DNA of 64,000 bases from Acidovorax sp. (GTDB lineage Bacteria; Pseudomonadota; Gammaproteobacteria; Burkholderiales; Burkholderiaceae_C): assembly GCF_027492855.1 (NCBI RefSeq), contig NZ_JAPUDY010000050.1:1-64000 (forward strand), read 5' to 3'. Numbering within the stretch: position 1 is the first letter of the stretch; every line of letters starts with the position of its first letter. Shown here in pieces: positions 1 through 7,794 of the stretch. The notes beneath the pieces were generated by a model, which saw only the letters and a program-made list of their open reading frames with translations, was not told the origin of the DNA and did not search any database. Made by a program: the position numbers and the translations under genes.

Positions 1-2
1 TG

Positions 3-164
3 CGCGGCGCCGACCCGGCCGCCTTCCCGGACCGCCAGAATTTCGCCAACCTCAAGACGGGTGGCCAGCTCACATCGCCTGCCGAAGCCGCCACCCGCGT
101 GCTCGACTGGCTGGAGCGGGCGGACTTCGGCACCAACCCGGTGGCCGATGTGCGGGACGCCTGA
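3..164 (+). CDS. SDR-family oxidoreductase, C-terminal fragment
   Basis: The frame open from the window edge ends at a TGA at 162-164 and encodes about 53 residues, ending LERADFGTNPVADVRDA. The ending, with a phrase like NFANLKTGGQLTSPAEAA, resembles the C-terminus of short-chain dehydrogenases of the sepiapterin/benzil-reductase-like type. The catalytic Tyr-x-x-x-Lys and Rossmann segments would lie outside the window, so the assignment rests only on the tail. A dispersed repeat begins seven bases after the stop codon. Confidence 0.5.
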   Translation, partial: RGADPAAFPDRQNFANLKTGGQLTSPAEAATRVLDWLERADFGTNPVADVRDA

Positions 165-170
165 ACCCGA

Positions 171-231
171 GTTACTCCTATTTTCATAGCTATTAGCGCT
201 TGATGGATAAGCGCTAGCAGCCAATTTTATT
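171..231 (+). repeat. Dispersed ~60-bp palindromic repeat, copy 1
   Basis: The element reads TTACTCCT, then ATAGCTATT, then the inverted pair AGCGCTT (195-201) and AAGCGCT (209-215), then AGCAGCCAATTTTATT. It lies between the dehydrogenase tail and bktB and is one of eight copies in the window. The inverted core could form a hairpin in RNA, but it has no T-run after it. Confidence 0.85.
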
Positions 232-257
232 CAAACCTCTTCCGAAAGGACCTCCCC

Positions 258-1442
258 ATGACCCGTGAAGTCGTCGTCGTCAGCGCAGTGCGCACCGCCA
301 TTGGCACCTTTGGCGGCAGCCTGAAGGATGTTCCGCCCACCGAGCTGGGCGCGCTTGTGGTGCGCGAATCGCTCGCGCGTGCCAACGTGGAAGGCAAGGA
401 CGTGGGCCACGTGGTGTTCGGCCACGTGGTGAACACCGAGCCCAAGGATATGTACCTCTCGCGCGTGGCCGCCATCAACGGCGGCTGCGCCGAAGGCACG
501 CCTGCGTTCAATGTGAACCGCCTGTGCGGCTCGGGCCTGCAAGCCATCGTGTCGGCGGCGCAGGCCATCCAGCTGGGCGACACCGACGTGACCATCGGCG
601 CGGGTGCTGAGGTGATGAGCCGCGCGCCTTTTGCCAGCCTGAACATGCGCTGGGGCGCCCGCATGGGTGACACCAAGATGGTGGACATGATGATCGGCGC
701 GCTGCACGACCCCTTCCACAACATCCACATGGGTGTGACGGCCGAGAACATTGCCGCCAAGTGGGGCATCAGCCGCGAAGACCAGGACAAGCTGGCGGTA
801 GAAAGCCACAACCGCGCCGAACGCGCCACGCAGACCGGTGTGTTCAAGGACCAGATCGTGCCCGTCACCTTGAAGAGCAAAAAGGGCGACGTCCTGTACG
901 CCACTGACGAGCACTTCCGCCCCGGCGCCACGATGGCGGACATGGCCAAGCTCAAGCCTGTGTTCATCAAAGAAAATGGCACAGTGACCGCAGGCAACGC
1001 CTCGGGCATCAACGACGCAGCTGCCGCCGTGGTGCTGATGGAAGCCGGTGCCGCCAAGGCCCGTGGCGCCAAGCCCCTGGCGCGCCTGGTGGCCTACGCC
1101 CACGCAGGCGTGGACCCCAAATACATGGGCATCGGCCCCGTGCCCGCCACGCAACTGGCGCTGAAAAAAGCGGGTCTCACGGTCAACGACCTGGACGTGA
1201 TCGAGGCCAACGAGGCCTTTGCCGCCCAGGCCTGCGCGGTGACCAAGGACCTGGGCCTGGACCCAGCCAAGGTCAACCCCAACGGCTCGGGCATTTCGTT
1301 GGGCCACCCCATCGGCGCCACGGGCGCGCTGATCACCGTGAAGGCGCTGCACGAGCTGCAACGCGTGCAGGGCCGCTATGCGCTGGTGACCATGTGCATC
1401 GGCGGTGGCCAGGGCATTGCAGCGATTTTCGAGCGCATCTGA
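258..1442 (+). CDS. bktB: Beta-ketothiolase / acetyl-CoA acetyltransferase (BktB type)
   Basis: A 394-residue thiolase, full length for the family. It condenses two acyl-CoAs to a 3-ketoacyl-CoA or cleaves the product with CoA; BktB enzymes feed polyhydroxyalkanoate synthesis and beta-oxidation. The acyl-accepting cysteine is Cys90 in NRLCGSG, and the second active-site pair is His350 in SLGHPIGATG and Cys380 in CIGGGQG. The N-terminus (MTREVVVVSAVRTAIGTFGG) and C-terminus (GGGQGIAAIFERI) match recalled Cupriavidus BktB closely. The ATG at 258 follows an AAGGA ribosome site. A dispersed repeat sits just upstream. The downstream Bug gene is 186 bp away, so co-transcription is possible but not shown. 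Confidence 0.93.
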   Translation: MTREVVVVSAVRTAIGTFGGSLKDVPPTELGALVVRESLARANVEGKDVGHVVFGHVVNTEPKDMYLSRVAAINGGCAEGTPAFNVNRLCGSGLQAIVSAAQAIQLGDTDVTIGAGAEVMSRAPFASLNMRWGARMGDTKMVDMMIGALHDPFHNIHMGVTAENIAAKWGISREDQDKLAVESHNRAERATQTGVFKDQIVPVTLKSKKGDVLYATDEHFRPGATMADMAKLKPVFIKENGTVTAGNASGINDAAAAVVLMEAGAAKARGAKPLARLVAYAHAGVDPKYMGIGPVPATQLALKKAGLTVNDLDVIEANEAFAAQACAVTKDLGLDPAKVNPNGSGISLGHPIGATGALITVKALHELQRVQGRYALVTMCIGGGQGIAAIFERI

Positions 1443-1628
1443 CCTGACGCGCTGCCAGCGGGTGTGCAGGCCGCCATCGCCACCCGCGATGCTGCCACCC
1501 GCTATTGGCAAGGCGGGTGCCGCAGGGGATCAGCGATCATTGGTGCCCGCTGACCCAGATCAGCCGAGCAGCGCCAGCCACCTGGCGGCTGCCCGCACCC
1601 CCCTGAACCGACGGAGACATCTCTCACC

Positions 1629-2612
1629 ATGATTCGCACCCTGCTTTCGTTCACCGCCCTCGCCTTCGCTTTGGGCGCCACGGCCCATGCCCAAGCGCCC
1701 GCACCAGCGGCGGCCTACCCCAACAAGCCCATCCGCCTGATCGTGCCCTTCCCGCCCGGTGGCGGCACCGATATCCTCTCGCGCCTGGTGGCCGCCAAGC
1801 TCACCGACAGCGCCAAATGGACCGTGGTGGCCGACAACAAGGCCGGTGCCGGTGGCACCATCGGCATCGGCGAGGCCGCAAAGGCCGCGCCCACGGGCTA
1901 CGACATCGTGATGGGCCAGAAGGACAACCTGGTGATCGGCCCCTGGCTCTACAAGAACCTGCCCTGGGACCCCACCAAAGACCTGACCGCCGTGGCCCAC
2001 GTGGCCTGGACGCCCGTGGTCATCGCCACCAGCGCCAATTCCAAGTTCAAGACCCTGGCCGACGTGGTAACCGCCGCCAAGGCCGCGCCCGGCACCATCA
2101 CCTATGGCTCGCCCGGCAACGGCACGTCCATCCACCTGGCAGGCCATCTGTTCGAGCAAGCTGCGGGCGTCAAGCTCAGCCACATCCCCTACAAAGGATC
2201 GAACCCCGCGCTGATGGATGCGTTGGCTGGCAATGTGGACCTGGTGGTGTCGTCCCTGCCCTCGGCCATGGGCCAGATCAAGTCGGGCAAACTGCGCCCG
2301 CTGGCCGTCACCTCGGCCAAGCGCAGCTCGTCCGTGCCCGACGTGCCCACCGTGGCCGAGTCGGGCTTCAAGGACTTTGACGTGAGCACCTGGTATGGCG
2401 TGTTCGCCCCCGCTGGTACCCCCGCCAACGTGGTGGCCACGCTGAACACCGAGATCAACAAGCTGCTGGCCACGGCCGACATGAAGGCCGCCATCAACGC
2501 CCAGGGCGCCGAGCCCGAGGCCATGTCGTCCGCGCAACTGGGCGCCCTGCTCAAGAAGGAATACACGCAGTGGAAGGGTATCGTCGAGGCATCTGGCGCA
2601 AAGATTGAGTGA
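1629..2612 (+). CDS. Bug/TctC-family periplasmic solute-binding protein
   Basis: A 327-residue protein with a clear Sec signal peptide (cleavage probably after Ala21 in TAHA-Q), followed by the Bug-family opening YPNKPIRLIVPFPPGGGTD. Bug proteins are periplasmic binding proteins of the tripartite tricarboxylate transporter class, usually for small carboxylates. No TctA or TctB membrane component lies nearby, which is usual for the large orphan Bug families of Burkholderiales. The ATG follows a GGAGA site. The ligand cannot be read from the sequence; the neighbouring thiolase only hints at carboxylate metabolism. Confidence 0.9.
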   Translation: MIRTLLSFTALAFALGATAHAQAPAPAAAYPNKPIRLIVPFPPGGGTDILSRLVAAKLTDSAKWTVVADNKAGAGGTIGIGEAAKAAPTGYDIVMGQKDNLVIGPWLYKNLPWDPTKDLTAVAHVAWTPVVIATSANSKFKTLADVVTAAKAAPGTITYGSPGNGTSIHLAGHLFEQAAGVKLSHIPYKGSNPALMDALAGNVDLVVSSLPSAMGQIKSGKLRPLAVTSAKRSSSVPDVPTVAESGFKDFDVSTWYGVFAPAGTPANVVATLNTEINKLLATADMKAAINAQGAEPEAMSSAQLGALLKKEYTQWKGIVEASGAKIE

Positions 2613-2657
2613 CCCCCTGCTGAGTCGCCTGCGGCGTCATCGAGAACTGAAATAAAA

Positions 2658-2686
2658 AACGGCTCCTTTCGGAGCCGTTCTTCATG
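2658..2686. terminator. Bidirectional rho-independent terminator
   Basis: AACGGCTCC (2658-2666) pairs perfectly with GGAGCCGTT (2671-2679) around a TTTC loop. An A-run precedes it and TTC follows, so it can serve both the Bug gene on + and uspA on -, which converge here. Confidence 0.85.
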
Positions 2687-2701
2687 GGGGATGGATGACG
2701 C

Positions 2702-3139
2702 TCAGTCGCGCACCACCAACACGGGAATGTGCACCACACCCAGCACGCGCTGCGTGACGCTGCCCAGCACCAGCTTTTCAAGACCTCGGCGGCCGTGCGA
2801 GCCCATCACGATGAGATCGGCGCCCGAGCTTTCGAGCGCGCGCAGGATGCCGTCGTGCACCGCGTGGCCTTCGCCTATCAGGGCGTTCGCCTGCACGCCC
2901 GCTTCCGCCATGGCCTTTTTGGTGGCGTCCAGGGCGGCATTGGCTTCTGCGGTGGCGGCGCTGATGTACTGCGCCTGGCCGTAGGCAAAATCGGCGCCCA
3001 CGCCGGTGAAGGGATAGGGGTCGATCACATACACCGCCGTCACGGCGCTGCCGAAGGTTTTGGCCAGGGCTGCGGCCTTGGATACGGCCAGCATCGAGGT
3101 CTTGGAGCCATCGACGGGAACCAGAATGTGCTTGAACAT
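2702..3139 (-). CDS. Universal stress protein, UspA family
   Basis: A 145-residue single-domain universal stress protein. It opens with MFKHILVPVDGSKTSM, typical of the family, and ends with the nucleotide-binding loop GSHGRRGLEKLVLGS, which fits the G-2x-G-9x-G(S/T) pattern of ATP-binding Usp proteins. It is cytoplasmic and probably dimeric. The start is supported by AAGGAG a few bases upstream. It converges on the Bug gene and shares the terminator. Specific stress role cannot be inferred. Confidence 0.93.
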   Translation of the reverse strand: MFKHILVPVDGSKTSMLAVSKAAALAKTFGSAVTAVYVIDPYPFTGVGADFAYGQAQYISAATAEANAALDATKKAMAEAGVQANALIGEGHAVHDGILRALESSGADLIVMGSHGRRGLEKLVLGSVTQRVLGVVHIPVLVVRD

Positions 3140-3248
3140 GGTGCTTCTCCTTAAGTGAGGGGTGAGGCCAGGCTTGTGGCCCGGCCATGGGCATCAGTGT
3201 GAACTGCCACCATACCGCGCATCTTGATTCGCATCAAATCCCAAGCGC

Positions 3249-4028
3249 TCAAGCAGCGGATGGCACCTGCCCCACCACGTCGGCGCCCTGGAAGTTGCCA
3301 CGCCGGCAAGTCACCACCAAAGTATCGCGGTGGCCGTTCTCGGCCAGGGGCTGGATGGGGGTGGATTCGTGGATCATGCGCGCATCGTCCAGCAGCAGCA
3401 GTGACCAGGGCTCGGTGAGCGTGAATCGCTGGCCGCTCGGGCCGGTGGCTTCAAACACGCGCGTCTCGCCGCCCTTCACGCCTTCGCGCCCCACCAGAAA
3501 CACCGCCACCAGGTCCACGCCATCGCGGTGCGCGCCCTCGGGTGTGGGGCGGCCGATGCCGTCGGTGGTGTCAATGCGGAACTGGTGCGCCTCCACAAAC
3601 CAGGGCGCGGGCGCATCCGGCCCGGCAAACACGGCGTCAGACACACCCGCCAGCGCGGCCAGCAACTGCCGCCACACGGGCTTGGCCACGATGGCGGGCT
3701 CCATGGGTGCAAACCAGCGCTCCATGCCGCCGTGCAGCGCGTTGTATTCCACGGGCTGCCAGTGCGCGCGGTGGGGGGCCTGCTGCACCTGCCCGCTTTG
3801 CACCACAAAACAGGCATGGCGGCGGCGGCGGTAGCGGCCACCGTCTTTCAAAAAATCATCGGGTGGCAGCGCAGCCCAGTCGCCATTGAGGTCCATCAAT
3901 GCCGATGCATCGCAGCCCACCCACTCGGCCACCGCCGCCGGGGACAGCACGGCATAACCGCCCTGGCGCAGTTGGCTGGCGACTTCGGAAGGGGTAGTGA
4001 ACGGAGGGGAAAAGGTGACTTGTGCCAT
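3249..4028 (-). CDS. 2OG-Fe(II) dioxygenase family protein (amino-acid hydroxylase-like)
   Basis: A 259-residue protein matching the 2OG-Fe_Oxy_2 type, the family that includes free L-isoleucine dioxygenase. The iron ligands are visible as His167-x-Asp169 in EGAHRDG and His220 in ARMIHES, with Arg234 in GHRDT as the likely 2-oxoglutarate ligand. The substrate region EYNALHGGMERWFAPM precedes the double-stranded beta helix. The predicted reaction is hydroxylation of a small substrate, possibly a free amino acid, coupled to 2-oxoglutarate decarboxylation. It stands alone between uspA and a secreted protein gene, both also on the minus strand, so neighbours do not identify the substrate. Confidence 0.82.
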   Translation of the reverse strand: MAQVTFSPPFTTPSEVASQLRQGGYAVLSPAAVAEWVGCDASALMDLNGDWAALPPDDFLKDGGRYRRRRHACFVVQSGQVQQAPHRAHWQPVEYNALHGGMERWFAPMEPAIVAKPVWRQLLAALAGVSDAVFAGPDAPAPWFVEAHQFRIDTTDGIGRPTPEGAHRDGVDLVAVFLVGREGVKGGETRVFEATGPSGQRFTLTEPWSLLLLDDARMIHESTPIQPLAENGHRDTLVVTCRRGNFQGADVVGQVPSAA

Positions 4029-4075
4029 AGAAACCCAAGCTTAACCGCTGGGCCCCCGCCGCGCATGGCGCTACA

Positions 4076-4558
4076 TCAGTCCTTGTGCTTGTGGCCCTTG
4101 CCGCGGTCATCGCCTCGGCCATGCCCTCGGTCATGTTTGCCGCCGCCATGGCGGTGGTCGTCGTCCCAGCGGTGGTCGTCACGCCCGCGCGGGGCCTGGT
4201 AGGCGTAGCCCCGGCGTGGTGGCGGCTCTTGCAAAAAATACACCGGCTGGTTGCAGGCGTTGTAGCGCACGCAGTGCTTGCCCCAGTGTTTGGCATGGCC
4301 CGGAGGCACGTACATGTATATCGGCGAGCGCGGCAGCACCACCGCCGGGCGGTGGATGATGACGGGCTCGCCGTAGATCAGCGGCGGCGGTGGCGCATTG
4401 CCGATGTTGATGCGGCCATACACACCGGGGGCCAGCTCGCCCCCCACGGTGGCATTGACGTAGGCCTGCGCGTGGGCGCCGCCTGCGGCTGCCAGCAACA
4501 GCGCGGCTGCGGCCCCGGCAGCCAGATGGCGAATGGTGGTGATGGTGTTGTTTTTCAT
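4076..4558 (-). CDS. Secreted His/Asp/Gly-rich protein of unknown function
   Basis: A 160-residue protein starting at the ATG at 4558, preceded by AGGAGT; an upstream in-frame start lacks a ribosome site. It has a signal peptide with a long Ala/Leu core ending AGGAHAQA. The mature part has a Pro-rich section (NAPPPPLIYGEPVII, VVLPRSPIYMYVPPGHAKHWGKHC), two cysteines close together (HCVRYNACNQPVYF) that could form a disulfide, and a tail dominated by His, Asp, Arg, Lys and Gly. I do not recognise the family beyond a resemblance to small exported proteins common in Comamonadaceae. The tail could bind divalent metal, which is an inference from composition only. Confidence 0.75.
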   Translation of the reverse strand: MKNNTITTIRHLAAGAAAALLLAAAGGAHAQAYVNATVGGELAPGVYGRINIGNAPPPPLIYGEPVIIHRPAVVLPRSPIYMYVPPGHAKHWGKHCVRYNACNQPVYFLQEPPPRRGYAYQAPRGRDDHRWDDDHRHGGGKHDRGHGRGDDRGKGHKHKD

Positions 4559-4750
4559 GGGGGACTCCTGAAGACAGGCCTGCGGGGAGCACGCGAGGCG
4601 CACAAAACGGTGCGGACGGCGGGTGGCCTGGGTTTGTTACAAGGCTTGGCGTACCTTATCGCGCAGGGCCTGCGGGCCATGTCAGCCAATGGCGATAGAT
4701 GCGACAGACAAATGCCTACCCAGGCATGAGATGCCGCGAAATTTTACAAG

Positions 4751-4809
4751 CAAAAATGGCAGCTAGCGCTTATATATCAAGCGCAAACAGCTATCAAAAC
4801 AGGAGTAAT
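4751..4809 (-). repeat. Dispersed ~60-bp palindromic repeat, copy 2
   Basis: Read on the minus strand this copy gives TTACTCCTGTTTTGATAGCT, a GCGCTTGATATATAAGCGC core and AGCTGCCATTTTTG, the same order as copy 1. It occupies part of the 276-bp gap between the secreted protein gene and the GGDEF-EAL gene; the rest of that gap shows nothing else I can name. Confidence 0.85.
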
Positions 4810-4834
4810 CTGGATACTTTTTGTACCACCCTGC

Positions 4835-7225
4835 TCACGCGCCAGGCACCGGCACCGCCATGGTCTGCAGGGCCGCCACCGGGCCAGGGCGCCCGAACAA
4901 ATAGCCTTGCCAGGTGTCGCAGCCCAGGTTGGCCAGCATGTCCCGCTGCTCCTGGGTTTCCACGCCTTCGGCGATCACCCCCAGGTCCATGCTGCGGGCC
5001 AGGGTCACGATGGTGCGGGCGATGCTGGCGTCGTCGGGGTCGGTCAGCAAGTCACGCACAAAGCCCTGGTCGATCTTGAGCTGGTCCAGCGGCAGCCGCT
5101 TGAGGTAGCTCAGGCTGGAATAGCCCGTGCCGAAGTCGTCGAGCGAAAAACCCACGCCGTGGCGGCGCAGTTGTTCCATGCGCTCGATGGTGTCTTCCAC
5201 ATCGTCGAGCAACACGGTTTCGGTCAGCTCCAGCTTCAGGCGCTGGGGGTTGGCGCCGGTTTCCTCCAGCACGCCCAACACCTCGTCCACGAAATGGCTG
5301 TGGCGAAACTGCCGCGCACTCACATTGACGGCCAGCGTCCAGTGCGCGGTGGCCGGGGCGCCCGCCCATTGCACCAGTTGCAGGCAGGCGGTGCGCAAAA
5401 TCCACGCCCCCAGCGGCACGATGAGGCCCGAGGTCTCGGCCACGGGGATGAACTCGGCCGGTGCAACCAGCCCGCGCACGGGGTGCTGCCAACGTACCAG
5501 GGCTTCTGCCCCCAGCACGCCATGTTGCGCACTGATTTGCGCCTGGTAGTACAGCAAGAACTGGCCTTCGCGCAGCGCCTCGCGCAGCCCCGCCTCCAGC
5601 AGCGTGCGCGCGGTCACATCGGCCTGGGTGCGCGGATCAAAAAACCGCAGGGTGTTGCGCCCTGCTCCCTTGGCCTGGTACATCGCCATGTCGCCATGCT
5701 TGAGCAACTCGTCCACCGAGCCCTCGGCATCGGCATACAGGGCGATGCCGATGCTGCAGGAGCTGTGGTGCTCCATGACGTCAAGCTCATAGCTCTGGCT
5801 CAAGGCCTGCAGCACCGTGCGCCCTACCGTTTCGGCTTGTGCAGCGGCTTCGTGTGTGTTCAGGCTGAGCCCCTCCAGCAGCACGATGAATTCGTCGCCC
5901 CCCAGGCGCGCCACCGTGTCGCACTGGCGCACACAGCCCGCCAGGCGGTCGGCCGCCTGGCGCAGCAACTGATCACCCAGTCCATGGCCCTGGGTGTCGT
6001 TCAAGTCCTTGAAATTGTCCAGATCGACAAACAGCAGCGCCCCCCCGGTGCCCGAGCGGGCACTGGCCTGCATGCTGTGCTGCAGCCGGTCGGTCATGAG
6101 GCGGCGGTTGGGCAGCCCCGTGAGCGGGTCGTAAAAGGCCAGTAGGCGGATCTCCTCCTCGGCCGCCTTGCGGCTGGAGATGTCGGTTTGGGTGCCCACG
6201 TAGTGCGTGATGTCGCCGCCGGGCGAGCGCACGGTGGTGATGGTGATCCAGGCCGGGTACTCCGTGCCGTCCTTGCGCCGGTTCCACAGCTCTCCCTGCC
6301 AGATGCCGGTGGACTGCAGCACGCCGTCCATATTGGCGTAGAACGCGGCATCCTGTCGCCCGGACTGCAACATCCGGGGCGTCTGGCCCACCAGCTCCTC
6401 CACCGTGTAGCCGGTCAGGCGCGCGTAGGCCTGGTTGGCTTTGAGGATGCGCTTGTCAGGGCCCGTGACGATCATCCCCTCGAACGACTCGAACACCGTA
6501 GCCGAAAGCTGCAGCGACTCCTCAGCCTTGCGGCGCTCGGTGATGTCGGTAGAAATGCCGCACAGCGCATGGATGGCGCCGTCGGCATCGCGCAGCGGGA
6601 GCTTGACGGACAAATACACCCGGGTCTCCCCGTTACCCAGTTGGGTGTTGACCTCCACCGCCTCCAACGTCTCGCCGTCCTCCAGCACGCGCCGGTCGTT
6701 GGCGTGCAGTTGTGCAGCCGTGGCGGCATCAAACAGGTTGCTGTCGCCAAACCCGACGACCTCGCCGGCCGGTTTGTCAAAAAGCTTGAGCGTATGAAGG
6801 TTGGCGTACTGGTAGCGGTAGTCCCGGCCCTTGATGTAGATGAAGGCGCCCACGCTGTCCAATATGGTGGCCAGCTTCTGCTCGCTGTCTTGCAGGTGGC
6901 GGGTGCGGTCTTTCACCTGGCGGCGCAGCAGCATCACCACAAGCACCGCCAGCAGACTGAAAATCAACAACCCCGCCAGCCCCCACCACAGCATCAGCGA
7001 TGCCCCACCATCACCCGGCGCCAAATTATCTGGGCGGCACAACACCACGGCACGGGGCAAATCTGCACCGGCCCGGCCAGCAACGGCCACCCCCACGGCC
7101 TGTATCGGCCCAGTGAGCACTGCCGCAGACGCGCCAGCACCGATCCACAGCATGGGCAACAGCACCACACTCCATCGCAGCCAACCGACACATCGGCGCC
7201 CCACCCGGTACACGCGTGGACTCAC
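4835..7225 (-). CDS. Membrane PAS-PAS-GGDEF-EAL c-di-GMP protein
   Basis: A 796-residue protein with hydrophobic segments near residues 14-35 and 77-103, so anchored in the inner membrane with a cytoplasmic remainder. Two PAS domains follow (about 115-230 and 235-355), then GGDEF (about 365-525) with intact RLGGDEF, then EAL (about 540-790) with GAEALVRW, LKLELTETVLL, LDDFGTGYSSLSYLKRL and DQGFVRDL. Both catalytic domains keep their key motifs, so it may synthesise and degrade cyclic di-GMP; the phosphodiesterase side usually dominates in such fusions. The start is GTG at 7225, supported by GGAG ten bases before it. It is divergent from a PilZ gene, a c-di-GMP receptor class. Confidence 0.93.
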   Translation of the reverse strand: MSPRVYRVGRRCVGWLRWSVVLLPMLWIGAGASAAVLTGPIQAVGVAVAGRAGADLPRAVVLCRPDNLAPGDGGASLMLWWGLAGLLIFSLLAVLVVMLLRRQVKDRTRHLQDSEQKLATILDSVGAFIYIKGRDYRYQYANLHTLKLFDKPAGEVVGFGDSNLFDAATAAQLHANDRRVLEDGETLEAVEVNTQLGNGETRVYLSVKLPLRDADGAIHALCGISTDITERRKAEESLQLSATVFESFEGMIVTGPDKRILKANQAYARLTGYTVEELVGQTPRMLQSGRQDAAFYANMDGVLQSTGIWQGELWNRRKDGTEYPAWITITTVRSPGGDITHYVGTQTDISSRKAAEEEIRLLAFYDPLTGLPNRRLMTDRLQHSMQASARSGTGGALLFVDLDNFKDLNDTQGHGLGDQLLRQAADRLAGCVRQCDTVARLGGDEFIVLLEGLSLNTHEAAAQAETVGRTVLQALSQSYELDVMEHHSSCSIGIALYADAEGSVDELLKHGDMAMYQAKGAGRNTLRFFDPRTQADVTARTLLEAGLREALREGQFLLYYQAQISAQHGVLGAEALVRWQHPVRGLVAPAEFIPVAETSGLIVPLGAWILRTACLQLVQWAGAPATAHWTLAVNVSARQFRHSHFVDEVLGVLEETGANPQRLKLELTETVLLDDVEDTIERMEQLRRHGVGFSLDDFGTGYSSLSYLKRLPLDQLKIDQGFVRDLLTDPDDASIARTIVTLARSMDLGVIAEGVETQEQRDMLANLGCDTWQGYLFGRPGPVAALQTMAVPVPGA

Positions 7226-7350
7226 AGTCTGACTCCATCAACGGTAGAAACGTCATGTTACAGAATGCTTGACAAAAGCACCAAAGGGATTCCTCTGATG
7301 TGCGGGTGGAGTAGCATGTGCCAACACCACGCTTCGCCCAGGAGACTGCG

Positions 7351-7719
7351 ATGCCCCATGAACGCCGCCACTTCGTTCGCGTCAGTTTTGATGCGCCAGC
7401 CCTGCTCACCACCGCCCGTGATGCTTTCAGCGTGCATGTGCTGGACCTGTCCCTCAAAGGCGCGCTGATCACGATACCCGCGCAGGCCGAGCTGGAGCCC
7501 GGCATGCTCTGCCAGATCACCATTCCCCTGGCCGAAACCGGCAACCACATCGCCATGTCCACCGAAGTGGCCCACATGCAAGGCCTGCACACCGGCCTGC
7601 TGTGCCACGCCATCGACCTGGACAGCGTGACCCATCTGCGCCGCCTGATCGAGCTGCAACTGGGCGACCCCGCCCTGCTGGAGCGAGACCTGGGCGAGCT
7701 GACCTCGGCATCGCCCTGA
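7351..7719 (+). CDS. PilZ-domain c-di-GMP receptor protein
   Basis: A 122-residue single-domain PilZ protein. The c-di-GMP binding signatures are present: RRHFVR near the N-terminus (RxxxR type) and DLSLKGA (D/NxSxxG). It begins at ATG 7351, just after CAGGAG; an upstream in-frame ATG at 7318 lacks a site. PilZ proteins bind c-di-GMP and then alter motility, pili or exopolysaccharide targets. The neighbouring divergent GGDEF-EAL gene could control the same signal locally, although partners are not shown by sequence. Confidence 0.88.
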   Translation: MPHERRHFVRVSFDAPALLTTARDAFSVHVLDLSLKGALITIPAQAELEPGMLCQITIPLAETGNHIAMSTEVAHMQGLHTGLLCHAIDLDSVTHLRRLIELQLGDPALLERDLGELTSASP

Positions 7720-7729
7720 GCCCAGCTGC

Positions 7730-7770
7730 AAAAAAAGAGGCTGCCGATGGCGACACCGGCAGCCCTTGTT
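7730..7770. terminator. Hairpin terminator between convergent genes
   Basis: GGCTGCCG (7739-7746) pairs with CGGCAGCC (7757-7764). On the minus strand the stem is followed by TCTTTTTTTG, a good tract for ending the acyl-CoA ligase transcript; on the plus strand it is followed by CTTGTT. Confidence 0.8.
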
Positions 7771-7794
7771 GGCCTCTGGAGATCCTGCGGCCAG

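Noticed and set aside
231-1511. Long open frame antisense to the thiolase gene
   Set aside because: It has repetitive His/Gly/Ala composition typical of antisense frames in GC-rich DNA, no family likeness, and the plus strand encodes a full BktB.
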